Source of the DNA: Phoronis australis
Lineage: Eukaryota > Phoronida > Phoronidae
Assembly: GCA_002633005.1 (NCBI GenBank)
Contig: NMRA01000456.1
Coordinates: 267,410-313,299, forward strand
Direction of reading: 5' to 3'
DNA length: 45,890 nt
Under the pieces are notes generated by a model. The model made no database searches, was not told where the DNA came from, and was given only the letters and a program-made list of their open reading frames with translations. Position numbers and translations under genes: made by a program. This document shows positions 13,101 to 21,309 of the stretch, piece by piece; the stretch's first letter is position 1, and the number at the start of each line of letters is the position of its first letter.

Positions 13101-16100
13101 GCTCACTTGTAAAACAATTTTGATGTTGAAAACATAACTGACAAACTAACCGAAAACAAGAGGCAACTCACCCACAAGAGGCAACTCACCCACAACAAGA
13201 GCCAACTCACCCACAACAAGAGATAACGTGATGCCATATAGATCCACATTCAGCCACGGTAACAAGATGTCAACAAGACCTTCTCTGTTGAATACCGTAA
13301 CAGCAGTTTCGCAATTTTCACTGAAAATAAACAGTCTATTGAGTGCCACTCTGTAGATACTTTTCCAACCACTGACTACGGAGCTTTCCATTTCAAGAAA
13401 TTTGATTAAGCACACAAATCTTAATGATCAAAATGGAACATTCTAATAACTGTCAAGAACAGTACAGTAAAACATGAATTATGTTTTCCGTGAATTTCAT
13501 GTTTTGAAATAGATATTATGTGCCTGCCAGACGATTTAAGTTTTCAGGCAACAGACAAAATGCTTATTCAGCACAACAATACACAAATCCTTGGTTAACG
13601 CAAATTTGCTGTTGTTCTTTGTACTTCACACGTTCATTAACTACTCCAATTACTAAGAGCCCATCCTCGCACGGGTCCTGTTTAATATCACAATAACACT
13701 TGACCAAAGCTCACGACACCATCAATACAACAATGGCTGGTAAGCCATGAGCAACTAAGGCAAAATTTGTTAAAGAAAATAGGCATTAACCAAATAAAGA
13801 TTAGAAATCAGAAAATTTCCATTCAGAGAAAATTGGAGGATTAATGAATGGTGGTATAATCATATATAATGACTTTTTGACACTATTCACAGTGCTGGCT
13901 ACAGCAGATCCCCAAAACATATAGAACATCATAAACTCTGCTAACGAATTCACGACAGCTGTGCCAAGTCGGTTTTCCGATTTCGAAGAAAAGTATTAAG
14001 ATATTAGTGGATATCAAAACGATATTTGGCAAAACAATCGTAGTAAATAAAGAGTTTTGAAAACAGTGTTGTTCACATGATAAATGATGATGAAAATCAT
14101 GACGGCTGGATCACAGTTTATTTTAATGTTGCTGGCAGCCATCATTGCCAGGTAGATATTTTGTACACTTGTCAATGGACAATTTTATGTGCAGCATGAC
14201 CAATTTTCAAATCTACCATTATACAAAACTAAGCATAGTTTTCAGCATTTACGTCTAACAAGTTAAACAGAATGGACGTCCAATTGATAATATTCTCGTT
14301 TTCAGCAATCTAAAGTTCGCATTTGGCAAACTGTCAAGCCTTGGTAATATTTTTATAGCACAGGCAAAACCTAATTCTAACTTCAAGAAGTCTATCACAT
14401 TCAACAATAATGCCCATTTTCCAGTGGTAAAAACAATAAGGCCCGACTTTAACAGGAGACAAGTGAAAGAAGTAACTCACCACAAATTCCACAATAGGTG
14501 AACTGCCTGCACCATAGCGTCAGTTCGGACATCTTTTTCTTTAGCACAAATTTCAGCTGAGATATCTCCAAAACCCTGAAACAACGTACTTGTAAATACC
14601 GCGGTAAAGTTAGTGGATTTTGCTATATAAGAAGTTTCCACTCGTAGTCTTACTTTTTGCACTTGTTCACAAATTTTCAGAATGTTTAGAAAAACATAAC
14701 AACTAGAAATGGAAATAGCAAATCAACATGACCATACGTACTTCAGAAATAAAGTAAAAATAAGTGCAAAGCTAGAGTGTGCTCCATAGCAGAAAGAGAA
14801 GCCTAGGCCTGAAACTTTAACAAGTAATCAGCTTTAAGTGATAAAAACTTCATTAGCCAACTTAAAAAAGTGGCAACTCTACAACAACAAAGAGCCAGAC
14901 AGGTGAAAGTGAACAACACCACTGCGTGGAGCAGATCAGGTCCACTTACAAGGTGTGGTGACAACTGTATGACTATGCCTCTTCCTGCTACGATCCTCCA
15001 ATGCCCAGTTCAGGGCTCGACATAACGAGCTGCAGGTCGCATTTGCGACCTGAAATTTGGAAATGCGAGCTGAGATTTTTGTCAGCTCGTATCAAGTCGC
15101 AAAATGCGACCTGGAATTTCCAATGAATGCGAGCTGAGTTTTTTCACTTCTCAACAGATACCTGGCAAATACAAAGCAGCTCTTGTTAATCCGACCGTTA
15201 TTTGGTTGTTGCCAAATCCAAGTTCAAAAGAACACTAACCGAGAACAGCCCTCCCCATGACTTGTAAACAAGTCGCATGAACATGGGATATGCAGAATCG
15301 ATCTTTGACGCGTTTCATTGGCTAACACTTTCGGCCACTTTTGTAAATTCCCAGATTCGCCGAAGAAAGTTTCGGGCCAATGCTTAACACGTGATAAAAC
15401 TTCACAAAACAACGGTGTTTCTACTAATTATTATGCGATCAACTTACCAAAGTTTGTGGTGGACAAAAACGTTTATTTTTCACATAAGATGCCCTTATTA
15501 CATGTACCAAATATCCACGACAATATCCCTGATATCGCATTGCAGGGCGTTAGCGCGCAAGTGGTCCCGGCAGACAATCGTGACTTAGACCGAGATGTGC
15601 TTCTCCTTTTTATCGTATTAAGACATCCAAAGTGAAAATGACAACCTTATTAATCGCCAAACGACGGTCACGTCTTTACTTTTAGTTGCCAAGAAATTCT
15701 CAAACCCTTTACTTGTTTCTGGGGCTACGTGCGCAAAATATGATTTGTCTTTAACACGTTGTTGCCAACGTAAAGTGTAGGCCTACTCCAGCGATTCAAG
15801 TGCGTGAACTCACGCGTGAGCACCACTTCAAAGAACAGCGACAGTTCTAAATAAAAGAGTATACCGGCTTGGCTCTGGTTTATTTGAAAATGAACCCAGA
15901 TTCCCAGCTGTTATAAAAGACCCGATGTCCCGGGACCGATATAACCCAGAACAGACGTTTNCACACTGGGACATCACTAATAATTCCCGTGAGCAGTTTA
16001 CTAACAATTCCAGCAAAAATATTTTCTAATGAAAATGGAAACTATTAGATGAAAATGGCTAAAGGAAAATTAAGTATACTAATTATAAAAAGTGTTAGTC

Positions 16101-19100
16101 AAATACATTAGGAGGAACTGCCTCATGACTATGTGTACAGTTAAATCAGTAAAGACCAGTTGCTCACTTGTAAAACAATTTTGATGTTGAAAACATAACA
16201 GACAAACTAACCCAAAACAAGAGCCAACTCACCCACAACCAGAGATAATGTGATGCCATATAGATCCACATTCAGCCACGGTAACAAGATGTCAACAAGA
16301 CCTTCTCTGTTGAATACTGTAACAGCAGTCTCGCAATTTTCACTGAAAATAAACAGTGCCACTCTGTAGAGTTTCTCCAGCCACTGACTACGGAGCTTTC
16401 CGTTTCAAGAAACTTGATTAAACACACAAATTTTAATGATCAAAATGCAACATTCTAATAACTGTCAAGAACAGTACAGTAAAACATACATTATATGTTT
16501 TCCGCGGATTTCATGTTTTGAAATATATATTATCTGCCTGCCAGACAATTTAAGTGTTCAGGCAACAGACAAAATGCTTATTCAGCACAAAAAATACACA
16601 AATCCTTGGTCAATGCAAATTTGCTGTTGTTCTTTGTACTTCACACGTTCATTAACTACTCCAATTACTAAGAGCCCGTCCTCGCACGGGTCCTGTTTAA
16701 CATCACAATGACACTTGACCAAAGCTCACGACACCATCAATACAACAATGGCTGGTAACCATGAGCAACTAAGGCAAAATTTGTTAAAGAAAACAGGCAT
16801 TAACCAAATAAAGATTACGAATCAGAAAATTTCCATTCAGAGAAAATTGGAGGATTAATGAATGGTGGTATAATCACATACAATGACTTTTTGACACTAT
16901 TCACAGTGCTGGCTACAGCAGATCCCCAAAACATATCGAACATCATAAACTCTGCTAACGAACTCACGACAGCTGTGCCACGTTGGTTTTCCGATTTCGA
17001 AGAAAAGTATTGAGATATTAGTGGATATCAAAACGATATTTGGCAAAACAATCGTAGTAAACAAAGAGTTTCAAAAACGGTGTTGTTCACATGATAAATG
17101 ATGAAGAAAATCATGACGGCTGGATCACAGTTTATTTTAATGTTGCTGGCAGCCATCTTTGCCAGGTAGACATTTTGTACACTTGTCAATGGACAATTTT
17201 ATGTGCAGCATGACCAATTGTCAAATCCACACATACAAAACTGAGCATAGTTTTCAGCATTTACATCTCAAAAGTTAAACAGAATGGACGTCCAATTGAT
17301 AATATTCTCGTTTCATCAATCTAAGTTCGCATTTGGCAAACTGTCAAGCCTTGGTAATACATTCACAAAAACGTAATGGATTTTATTTTTATAGCACAGG
17401 CCAAACCTAATTCTAACTTCAAGAAGTCTATCACATTCAACAATAATGCCCATTTTCAGTGGTAAAAACAATAAGGCCCGACTTTAACAGGAGACAACTG
17501 AAAGAAGTAACTCACCACAAATTCCACAACAGGTGAACTGCCTGCACCATAGCGTCAGTTCGTACATCTTTTTCTTTAGCACAAATTTCAGCTGAGATAT
17601 CTCCAAAACCCTGAAACAACGTGTTTGTAAATACCGCGGTAAAGTTAGTGGATTTTGCTATATAAGTAGTCTCACCTTTTGCACTTGTTCACAAATTTTC
17701 AGAATGTTTAGAAAAACATAACAACTAAAAATGGAAATAGCAAATCAACATGACCATATGTACTTCAGAAATAAAGTAAAAATAAGTGCAAAGCTAGAGT
17801 GTGCTCCGTAGGAGAAATAGAAGCCTAGGACTTTAACAAGTAATCAGCTTTAAGTGATAAAAACTTCATTAGCCAACTTAAAAAAGTGGTCAGTCCACAA
17901 CAACAAAGAGCCACACAGGTGAAGGTGAACAACGCCACTGCGTGGAGCAGATCAGGTCCACTTACAAGGTGTGGTGACAACTGTATGACCATGCCTCTTC
18001 CTGCTACGATCCCCCAATGCCCAGTCCCGACCACCCATACTTCATTACCATGCCCTTGTGTAAAGTCTAGAGATGCCGAGTCTGGGGATTTCAGTACTAC
18101 AGGTTTGATGTTGTCTGGTCCAGAACTTTTGAGTTAAAAGGACTGTATCTCAAACTTGGAGGCACTGACAGTGATATAGAGAGCCAGCGTTTTTTATTGC
18201 CTATGAAACAATACCAAAATGCGTCATTTAACTCTTGTGGCCATACACCCAACCTTCCACATGTGTCAGTCCAAATCAAATTAACCTCTTCTCTTGCAAT
18301 CACATACCCCTAGCTGGACTATCGCAAAGTTGTCAAGAAAAACAGATTACAAGAGCGTATTCATTGAATACATGATACAACCTCATGGGGTTATGAAGGA
18401 ATGTCCATTACAACCCACACCACTTTTTGAACTCCCCAAATAACAAGATCATGGAACTAATTGGCCAATACGCGAACCATTTTTCTCCATGATCTGTTTT
18501 ACCAGGTCGTCACGACCTGATTGATTTTGCCTCTGACCTGTTTAAATAGCACGCGACGCAACTGATTCTTACATTTCGAATAAAAAGGTATCATTTCTGT
18601 GCGTTCGCTATGATATGCACGTGCTGCACACTGTGGTTGCTAACGCGAACTGGTTGAATTTTTGAGTGTGGAGAACATTGGCATACGTATATGGCATAAC
18701 ACCTCAGTCTGATGAGACTTTAACAACGGCTCCAAAAATGAACAAAAGCATTACACGTTCGGAATGCAACATCCGATATGCCCATGAAATGCTCTTGGAA
18801 GGTTTTGGCTAGCACTTTGTTTTTGCTCATCAACTAAAAAAACTTTCATGAACTCAAATGTACAGTCCATTATTGGGTCTCTGCTGGAGCCCCTCCTCTG
18901 CTAGTGTCCAGGGGCATATGTCCCCCTGGCCCCTCCCTGCGCCACTGAGCATGGCCAGGGAATTGTTGTCACCTGCTCCAACAGCACTGTTCACCTCAAC
19001 CAAACTAGACAGAGACGGTGAGCATATCAAACAACAGAGGGCACTTACTGTCTTAAAAAGCATGACAAGAGGGGTGAGGACATCATCCTTGACCATTACC

Positions 19101-20815
19101 CCACACACCTGAGCACCGCCATCCACACTCAGATTTCTAAAATAGCAATACTTGTGAAGTTAATGTTTGTGTTAAAAGCTCAACATCTANNNNNNNNNNN
19201 NNNNNNNNNNNNNNNNNNNNNNNNNNNNNNNNNNNNNNNNNNNNNNNNNNNNNNNNNNNNNNNNNNNNNNNNNNNNNNNNNNNNNNNNNNNNNNNNNNNN
19301 NNNNNNNNNNNNNNNNNNNNNNNNNNNNNNNNNNNNNNNNNNNNNNNNNNNNNNNNNNNNNNNNNNNNNNNNNNNNNNNNNNNNNNNNNNNNNNNNNNNN
19401 NNNNNNNNNNNNNNNNNNNNNNNNNNNNNNNNNNNNNNNNNNNNNNNNNNNNNNNNNNNNNNNNNNNNNNNNNNNNNNNNNNNNNNNNNNNNNNNNNNNN
19501 NNNNNNNNNNNNNNNNNNNNNNNNNNNNNNNNNNNNNNNNNNNNNNNNNNNNNNNNNNNNNNNNNNNNNNNNNNNNNNNNNNNNNNNNNNNNNNNNNNNN
19601 NNNNNNNNNNNNNNNNNNNNNNNNNNNNNNNNNNNNNNNNNNNNNNNNNNNNNNNNNNNNNNNNNNNNNNNNNNNNNNNNNNNNNNNNNNNNNNNNNNNN
19701 NNNNNNNNNNNNNNNNNNNNNNNNNNNNNNNNNNNNNNNNNNNNNNNNNNNNNNNNNNNNNNNNNNNNNNNNNNNNNNNNNNNNNNNNNNNNNNNNNNNN
19801 NNNNNNNNNNNNNNNNNNNNNNNNNNNNNNNNNNNNNNNNNNNNNNNNNNNNNNNNNNNNNNNNNNNNNNNNNNNNNNNNNNNNNNNNNNNNNNNNNNNN
19901 NNNNNNNNNNNNNNNNNNNNNNNNNNNNNNNNNNNNNNNNNNNNNNNNNNNNNNNNNNNNNNNNNNNNNNNNNNNNNNNNNNNNNNNNNNNNNNNNNNNN
20001 NNNNNNNNNNNNNNNNNNNNNNNNNNNNNNNNNNNNNNNNNNNNNNNNNNNNNNNNNNNNNNNNNNNNNNNNNNNNNNNNNNNNNNNNNNNNNNNNNNNN
20101 NNNNNNNNNNNNNNNNNNNNNNNNNNNNNNNNNNNNNNNNNNNNNNNNNNNNNNNNNNNNNNNGGGGGGCTGGGGGGGGGCTGGGGAGGGGGGCTGGGGG
20201 GGGCTTTAGACCCCACTTTTTTCAGTCCTGCGCCGCCCACGGAAAAGGAATACATTTTTCATTAACAATGTAATAAATGTCGACGTCATTCTCGGCTGTG
20301 GCGTCTCTATGTTGTGATGTCCTTTTCTTGATGTAACGTTCGCCTTGGCCTGGTGCAACCCTTAACACCAGGAGAGCCCAGCAGAGCCCACAATATGACA
20401 TCATGTAACCGGTCACATGTGAAGACCACGTGACAAGATCATCTGGGCCTTCTGGAGTTCACCGCCGTTGTGTACGGACGTGATGAGTCGTTATTTTTAT
20501 GTGAATACGACTCTGGAATAACTAACAGTAATACTTGGTCGAACCTGTTTCACCACGACAACAACAACAATTACAAGAAGTCAGCACGGTGCCATCGGCC
20601 TCCTTCTGTCTCCATATTAAGTTAAACGCCAGATAATTATTCCGCCAGTATTTTACCACTTAACTAACCTGTTCCACAAGCGAAGCCATTGACGAAAAGA
20701 TCACCGACTCGCTGGAAGCCAACTCTCGGTCCTCCGCTGCCACATCTTGTACACTTGGTAGTCCGGTCGGATTCTCGAGTTTAGGTTTGTGTTTCTTATT
20801 CTTGCTCTTCCCCAT
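1056..20815 (-). CDS. HEATR3: HEATR3 (Syo1-like ribosomal-protein import chaperone), whole spliced gene
   Basis: HEAT/ARM-repeat protein. In yeast and human this family binds uL18/RPL5 and uL5/RPL11 and carries them to the nucleus for 5S RNP and 60S assembly. Coding exons on the minus strand: 20815-20669, [one exon in the N gap], 19136-19049, exon 4 (17610-17516 or 14575-14481), exon 5 (16342-16233 or 13320-13211), 12056-11913, exon 7 (10454-10309 or 9043-8898), 8482-8173, 7891-7791, 7109-6964, 5960-5824, 3343-3261, 3076-2921, 2799-2626, 1157-1056. All junctions are GT-AG and phases agree throughout. Visible coding sequence is 1939 nt; with a gap exon of length 2 mod 3 (about 100 nt) this gives about 680 residues, the usual family length. 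Colinear landmarks from N to C terminus: [34 protein letters not shown], acidic region, [33 protein letters not shown]. Exons 4, 5 and 7 exist in two copies (see findings). Confidence 0.93.
1158..2625. other. HEATR3 intron 14, no recognised element
   Basis: AT-rich intron. Short open frames on both strands have no splice context or family match. I see no terminal repeats. Confidence 0.5.
2626..2799 (-). CDS. HEATR3: HEATR3 exon 14
   Basis: 174 nt, phase 0 at both ends; acceptor TTTTTCAG, donor AAG|GTAACT. Encodes [37 protein letters not shown] and [13 protein letters not shown], matching human [30 protein letters not shown] in layout. Confidence 0.93.
2921..3076 (-). CDS. HEATR3: HEATR3 exon 13
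   Basis: 156 nt, phase 0 at both ends; acceptor CCTGAAACAG-type CAG, donor AAG|GTGAGC. Encodes 52 residues with the HEAT signature [17 protein letters not shown], equivalent to human VRVNVVSILGITGSVLA. Confidence 0.92.
3261..3343 (-). CDS. HEATR3: HEATR3 exon 12
   Basis: 83 nt, 2 nt in, phase 0 out; acceptor TTTACAG, donor AAG|GTGAGT. Encodes [20 protein letters not shown] then MVQLDTK (human FLEAISSALRALLQTMASK). Confidence 0.9.
3795..4640 (-). pseudogene. Broken Tc1-like (IS630/Tc1/mariner) transposase
   Basis: Reads from the minus strand inside HEATR3 intron 11. The frame opens [20 protein letters not shown], a typical Tc1-like helix-turn-helix N terminus, and the GRPQRK hinge follows in another frame. 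Further on come GKTDLV-like and DGNLSS-like pieces and near the end [20 protein letters not shown], the conserved block around the third catalytic acid of Tc1 elements. Several frameshifts and stops separate these pieces, and 846 bp is short of the usual ~1.0 kb coding length. No convincing terminal inverted repeats were found by eye. Inactive relic. Confidence 0.8.
4777..4937. mobile_element. hAT-like MITE (~160 bp), copy 1
   Basis: Ends CAAGGGTGGATCC and, inverted, CAGTGGCGGATTTAG, each followed by a G-rich block. The same two ends, in opposite orientation, bound 24012-24162. CAGKGGCGGAT-type termini resemble hAT elements, but I could not make out a clean 8-bp target duplication. Confidence 0.55.
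4938..5823. other. Rest of HEATR3 intron 11, unassigned
   Basis: AT-rich intron with recurrent AATTCCCCTC strings between about 5500 and 5750. No coding exon or recognisable transposon could be supported. Confidence 0.4.
5824..5960 (-). CDS. HEATR3: HEATR3 exon 11
   Basis: 137 nt, 1 nt in, 1 nt out; acceptor TTTTGTCGCCAG, donor CGAG|GTGGGT. Encodes [18 protein letters not shown] and [16 protein letters not shown], aligning with human NTIQCRALFCLQSLVS..HLGG. I chose the CGCCAG acceptor because it restores the three residues before LQCR; a nearer AAG acceptor also keeps the frame but loses them. Confidence 0.9.
6305..6398. repeat. Inverted repeat with ~32-bp arms
   Basis: Arms CCGGGTCAGCTGGCTAAGAC...TGATTGG and the near-perfect reverse complement CCAATCA...GGTTGACCCGG, separated by about 28 bp, in HEATR3 intron 10. 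It would form a long hairpin. The remaining intron (5961-6963) shows nothing else I recognise. Confidence 0.8.
6964..7109 (-). CDS. HEATR3: HEATR3 exon 10
   Basis: 146 nt, phase 0 in, 2 nt out; donor AAAAG|GTAAAC. Encodes [20 protein letters not shown], then [15 protein letters not shown], corresponding to human SPLCLSHEVHTAL..L. Single copy and intact. Confidence 0.88.
7135..7408. repeat. Degenerate minisatellite built on ATTCCAGTAAACATTGA
   Basis: Five to six decayed units of roughly 45-60 bp, each with (G)ATTCCAGT(A/T)AAC...TTGAAATAC, in HEATR3 intron 9 about 25 bp upstream of the exon 10 acceptor side. Confidence 0.7.
7791..7891 (-). CDS. HEATR3: HEATR3 exon 9
   Basis: 101 nt, 2 nt in, phase 0 out; acceptor ATTTCAG, donor ATG|GTAATT. 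Encodes [20 protein letters not shown], the acidic DDEWEELSSSDES-like stretch of the family, then [13 protein letters not shown]. Confidence 0.9.
8173..8482 (-). CDS. HEATR3: HEATR3 exon 8 (acidic, internally repeated)
   Basis: 310 nt; acceptor TTTTTGCAG, donor TCAG|GTGTGT. It opens with six imperfect 13-residue units of the type [13 protein letters not shown], rich in Asp/Glu/Asn, Ala and Cys. It then returns to conserved sequence: [18 protein letters not shown] (human LTAQQTALEIIVNMCC). The position corresponds to the acidic loop between the two solenoid halves, which in Syo1 takes part in ribosomal-protein binding. The repeat itself looks lineage-specific. Confidence 0.9.
8278..8478 (-). 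repeat. 39-bp coding tandem repeat in HEATR3 exon 8
   Basis: About five to six units of 39 bp (13 codons). The three central units are nearly identical, with the GTTAGCAGCRCATTC block recurring every 39 bases on the plus strand. The length is a multiple of three, so copy-number change keeps the frame. Confidence 0.85.
8898..9043 (-). CDS. HEATR3: HEATR3 exon 7, copy A (duplicate)
   Basis: Same 146-nt exon, reading [19 protein letters not shown] at its start, with identical splice sites. It ends in phase 0 whereas a second copy would need 1 nt, so both copies cannot sit in one mRNA in frame. Confidence 0.88.
9168..9533. mobile_element. Foldback element with internal short repeats, copy A
   Basis: The outer ends CAGAGGTATCATAGAATC and its inverse GATTCTATGGTACCTCTG bound two long inverted arms. 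Both arms are built from repeats of about AATCATRCGYACGAACC, so the whole unit is a palindrome of tandem repeats. Non-coding. Confidence 0.75.
9537..9931. mobile_element. MITE with GGGRAGACCAGGGCTA termini, copy A
   Basis: About 395 bp bounded by CAGGGGAGACCAGGGCTA and its inverse TAGCCCTGGTCTTCCCTAG. No coding capacity. The termini are hAT-like in style, but the superfamily is uncertain. Confidence 0.7.
9944..9944. other. Single N at the duplication I junction
   Basis: Copy A ends exactly here. The next 117 bp (9945-10061) are unrelated to the sequence before copy A, and then copy B begins. This is typical of two overlapping contigs joined without merging. Confidence 0.85.
10309..10454 (-). 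CDS. HEATR3: HEATR3 exon 7, copy B
   Basis: 146 nt; acceptor TTTGCAG, donor GAG|GTTAGT. Reads [19 protein letters not shown] through [14 protein letters not shown] to ETLETTE. One L-to-F difference from copy A; other visible changes inside the exon are silent, as expected for alleles. Confidence 0.88.
10578..10932. mobile_element. Foldback element, copy B
   Basis: Same palindromic element as at 9168-9533, shorter by small deletions in the right arm, where one CATGATTTTTG-type unit present in copy A is missing. Confidence 0.72.
10936..11331. mobile_element. MITE with GGGRAGACCAGGGCTA termini, copy B
   Basis: Duplicate of the 9537-9931 element with the same ends and a few substitutions. Confidence 0.7.
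11913..12056 (-). CDS. HEATR3: HEATR3 exon 6
   Basis: 144 nt, 2 nt in, 1 nt out; acceptor TTTACAG, donor ATAG|GTAGTT. Encodes [18 protein letters not shown] and ends [20 protein letters not shown] is one of the best conserved strings of the family. Single copy, lying between the two duplicated segments. Confidence 0.93.
12135..12457. mobile_element. hAT-like MITE (323 bp) with CAGGGCTTGGAAT termini
   Basis: Termini CAGGGCTTGGAATGA and, inverted, CAGGGCTTGGAATTTTCC. The flanks TATGAA and TACGAAAC are similar but not a clean 8-bp duplication. It contains GCGGAAAT/CCGCGG strings and an 83-codon open frame without recognisable domains. It lies just upstream of exon 6 in HEATR3 intron 5. Confidence 0.7.
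13146..13216 (-). repeat. 18/21-bp tandem repeat multiplying a splice donor
   Basis: Units of the type CTYTTGTTGTGGGTGAGTTG span the exon 5 donor of copy A, giving three GTGAGT sites spaced 21 and 18 nt. Copy B has one. Confidence 0.85.
13211..13320 (-). CDS. HEATR3: HEATR3 exon 5, copy A (duplicate), followed by multiplied splice donors
   Basis: Same 110-nt exon as copy B, sharing the [13 protein letters not shown] core. GTGG|GTGAGT donors follow at 0, +21 and +39 nt, each step a multiple of three, so use of a later donor would add GELALVV or [13 protein letters not shown] without a frame change. The shortest form matches copy B and joins to exon 6 (A-Q-C-L-H-T-V). Confidence 0.85.
14481..14575 (-). 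CDS. HEATR3: HEATR3 exon 4, copy A (duplicate)
   Basis: Same 95-nt exon as at 17516-17610, with the same splice sites and phases and an intact frame. It cannot be spliced in series after exon 5 copy B, which ends in phase 1 while this exon needs phase 0. Probably the allelic version. Confidence 0.85.
15011..15960. mobile_element. Insertion starting CAGGGCTCGAC, ending at an assembly join
   Basis: Begins with a hAT-style terminus at the exact point where copy A departs from copy B. It then has several near-palindromic GCGAGCTG / GTCGCATTTGCGACCTG strings (15020-15140) also seen near 38090-38200 and 39070-39140. The opposite terminus is not seen before the N at 15961. Open frames here (for example 15318-15635) have no recognisable domain. 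Confidence 0.45.
15961..15961. other. Single N at the duplication II junction
   Basis: Copy B starts at the next base. Same architecture as the join at 9944. Confidence 0.85.
16233..16342 (-). CDS. HEATR3: HEATR3 exon 5, copy B
   Basis: 110 nt, 1 nt in, 1 nt out. Encodes [20 protein letters not shown] then [16 protein letters not shown]. Donor GTGG|GTGAGT occurs once here, with a possible in-frame GTTAGT 21 nt further on; copy A carries three GTGAGT donors. Confidence 0.88.
17516..17610 (-). CDS. HEATR3: HEATR3 exon 4, copy B
   Basis: 95 nt, phase 0 in, 2 nt out; acceptor TTTCAG, donor TG|GTGAGT. Encodes [20 protein letters not shown] and [11 protein letters not shown], the helix ending in the conserved LWNLC. 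The frame is intact and differs from copy A mainly by silent changes. Confidence 0.88.
18026..19048. other. HEATR3 intron 3, 5' part
   Basis: No exon recognised. A C-rich block at about 18885-18960 holds a CCAGGGGCATATGTCCCCCTGG hairpin core and a CAGTGGCGCAGGGAGGGGCC string resembling a hAT-type MITE end. Confidence 0.4.
19049..19136 (-). CDS. HEATR3: HEATR3 exon 3 (directly after the gap-hidden exon)
   Basis: 88 nt; acceptor TTTTAG, donor ACA|GTAAGT. One base completes a split codon, then [20 protein letters not shown] and TPLVMLFKT, equivalent to the second/third HEAT helices of human HEATR3 (RNLS..GG.EVC..MV.KD.MTPLV). The incoming split codon needs two bases from the exon hidden in the gap. 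Confidence 0.92.
19190..20163. other. Assembly gap (974 N), hides one HEATR3 exon
   Basis: Unsequenced. Exon 1 ends in phase 0 and exon 3 starts with the last base of a codon, so the hidden exon(s) must total 2 mod 3 nt. By comparison with human HEATR3 about 35 residues are missing. Nothing matching lies in 20164-20668. Confidence 0.9.
20164..20214. repeat. (GGGGGGCT)n G-rich simple repeat at the gap edge
   Basis: Consecutive runs of 5-9 G separated by CT or A, with obvious G-quadruplex potential. This probably explains why sequencing failed here. Confidence 0.8.
20669..20815 (-). CDS. HEATR3: HEATR3 exon 1 (start codon)
   Basis: Codons 1-49, starting [18 protein letters not shown], the basic family N terminus, and ending in an amphipathic ...MASLVEQ helix of the first HEAT repeat. 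Donor CAG|GTTAGT, phase 0. The ATG is the only plausible start and matches the family. Confidence 0.92.
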
Positions 20816-21132
20816 TATATTCTGTAGTTAAGACCCAAAATAAAGAAGCACTGGTGACGGTCTGCAAGTCAATCTTCACAAGTCTTCATTCTTCACACAT
20901 GTGTGAAAATACCGGAAATACTATCCGTGTTCGCAGCGTCACCTCTGGAGGTGTCGGTGTACTACCCCTCGTTGCACTGCAGGAGTACACCGCCAAGTCA
21001 AACATAGGCCTAGCCTATAATAGACCAAGTAGCCCGGTGCCGTTCAGTGTTGTTGAGTTGCTGCCCGCATTTTATTCTCCTGATGTACTTGAATCCTGGT
21101 GCCTATGTTCATTGAGCTATTATTCTCAAATC
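20816..21132. promoter_or_regulatory. Putative bidirectional HEATR3/OPLAH promoter and 5' UTRs
   Basis: 317 bp separate the divergent start codons. CpG is visibly more frequent here and in exon 1 of both genes than in the introns. I see no clear TATA box. A GTCACGTGGTC E-box lies nearby in HEATR3 intron 1 (20425-20435, minus strand). Role inferred from geometry. Confidence 0.6.
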
Positions 21133-21309
21133 ATGGCAACTCGTGCAGCGCCCGGCAAGTTTCAGTTCGCAATAGATAGAGGGGGAACCTTTACTGACGT
21201 CTGGGCCAGATGTCCCGACGGAAGTGTTCTGGTGAACAAACTGTTGTCTGAAGATCCTGCCAACTACCAAGATGCACCACGAGAGGGCATTCGCAGGATA
21301 TTGGAGCAG
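21133..21309 (+). CDS. OPLAH: OPLAH exon 1 (start codon)
   Basis: Codons 1-59, from [18 protein letters not shown] to [13 protein letters not shown]; donor CAG|GTGAGT. The ATG has A at -3 and G at +4. The frame stays open 93 codons upstream (to 20854), but family similarity starts here, so I take 21133 as the start. Confidence 0.94.

Larger units (their letters stand above)
12900..15009. repeat. Tandem segmental duplication II, copy A
   Basis: Aligns with 15962-18025 and contains HEATR3 exons 5 and 4 (copies A) and the introns between. Homology ends at 15009, where a CAGGGCTCGAC-type insertion begins. Confidence 0.93.
15962..18025. repeat. Tandem segmental duplication II, copy B
   Basis: Counterpart of 12900-15009, with small indels and substitutions. 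Contains HEATR3 exons 5 and 4 (copies B) and continues without the 15011 insertion into the intron leading to exon 3. Confidence 0.93.

Noticed and set aside
19137-20255. Very long open frames on both strands (about 350-370 codons)
   Set aside because: Almost all codons are NNN from the assembly gap, so the frames are artefacts.
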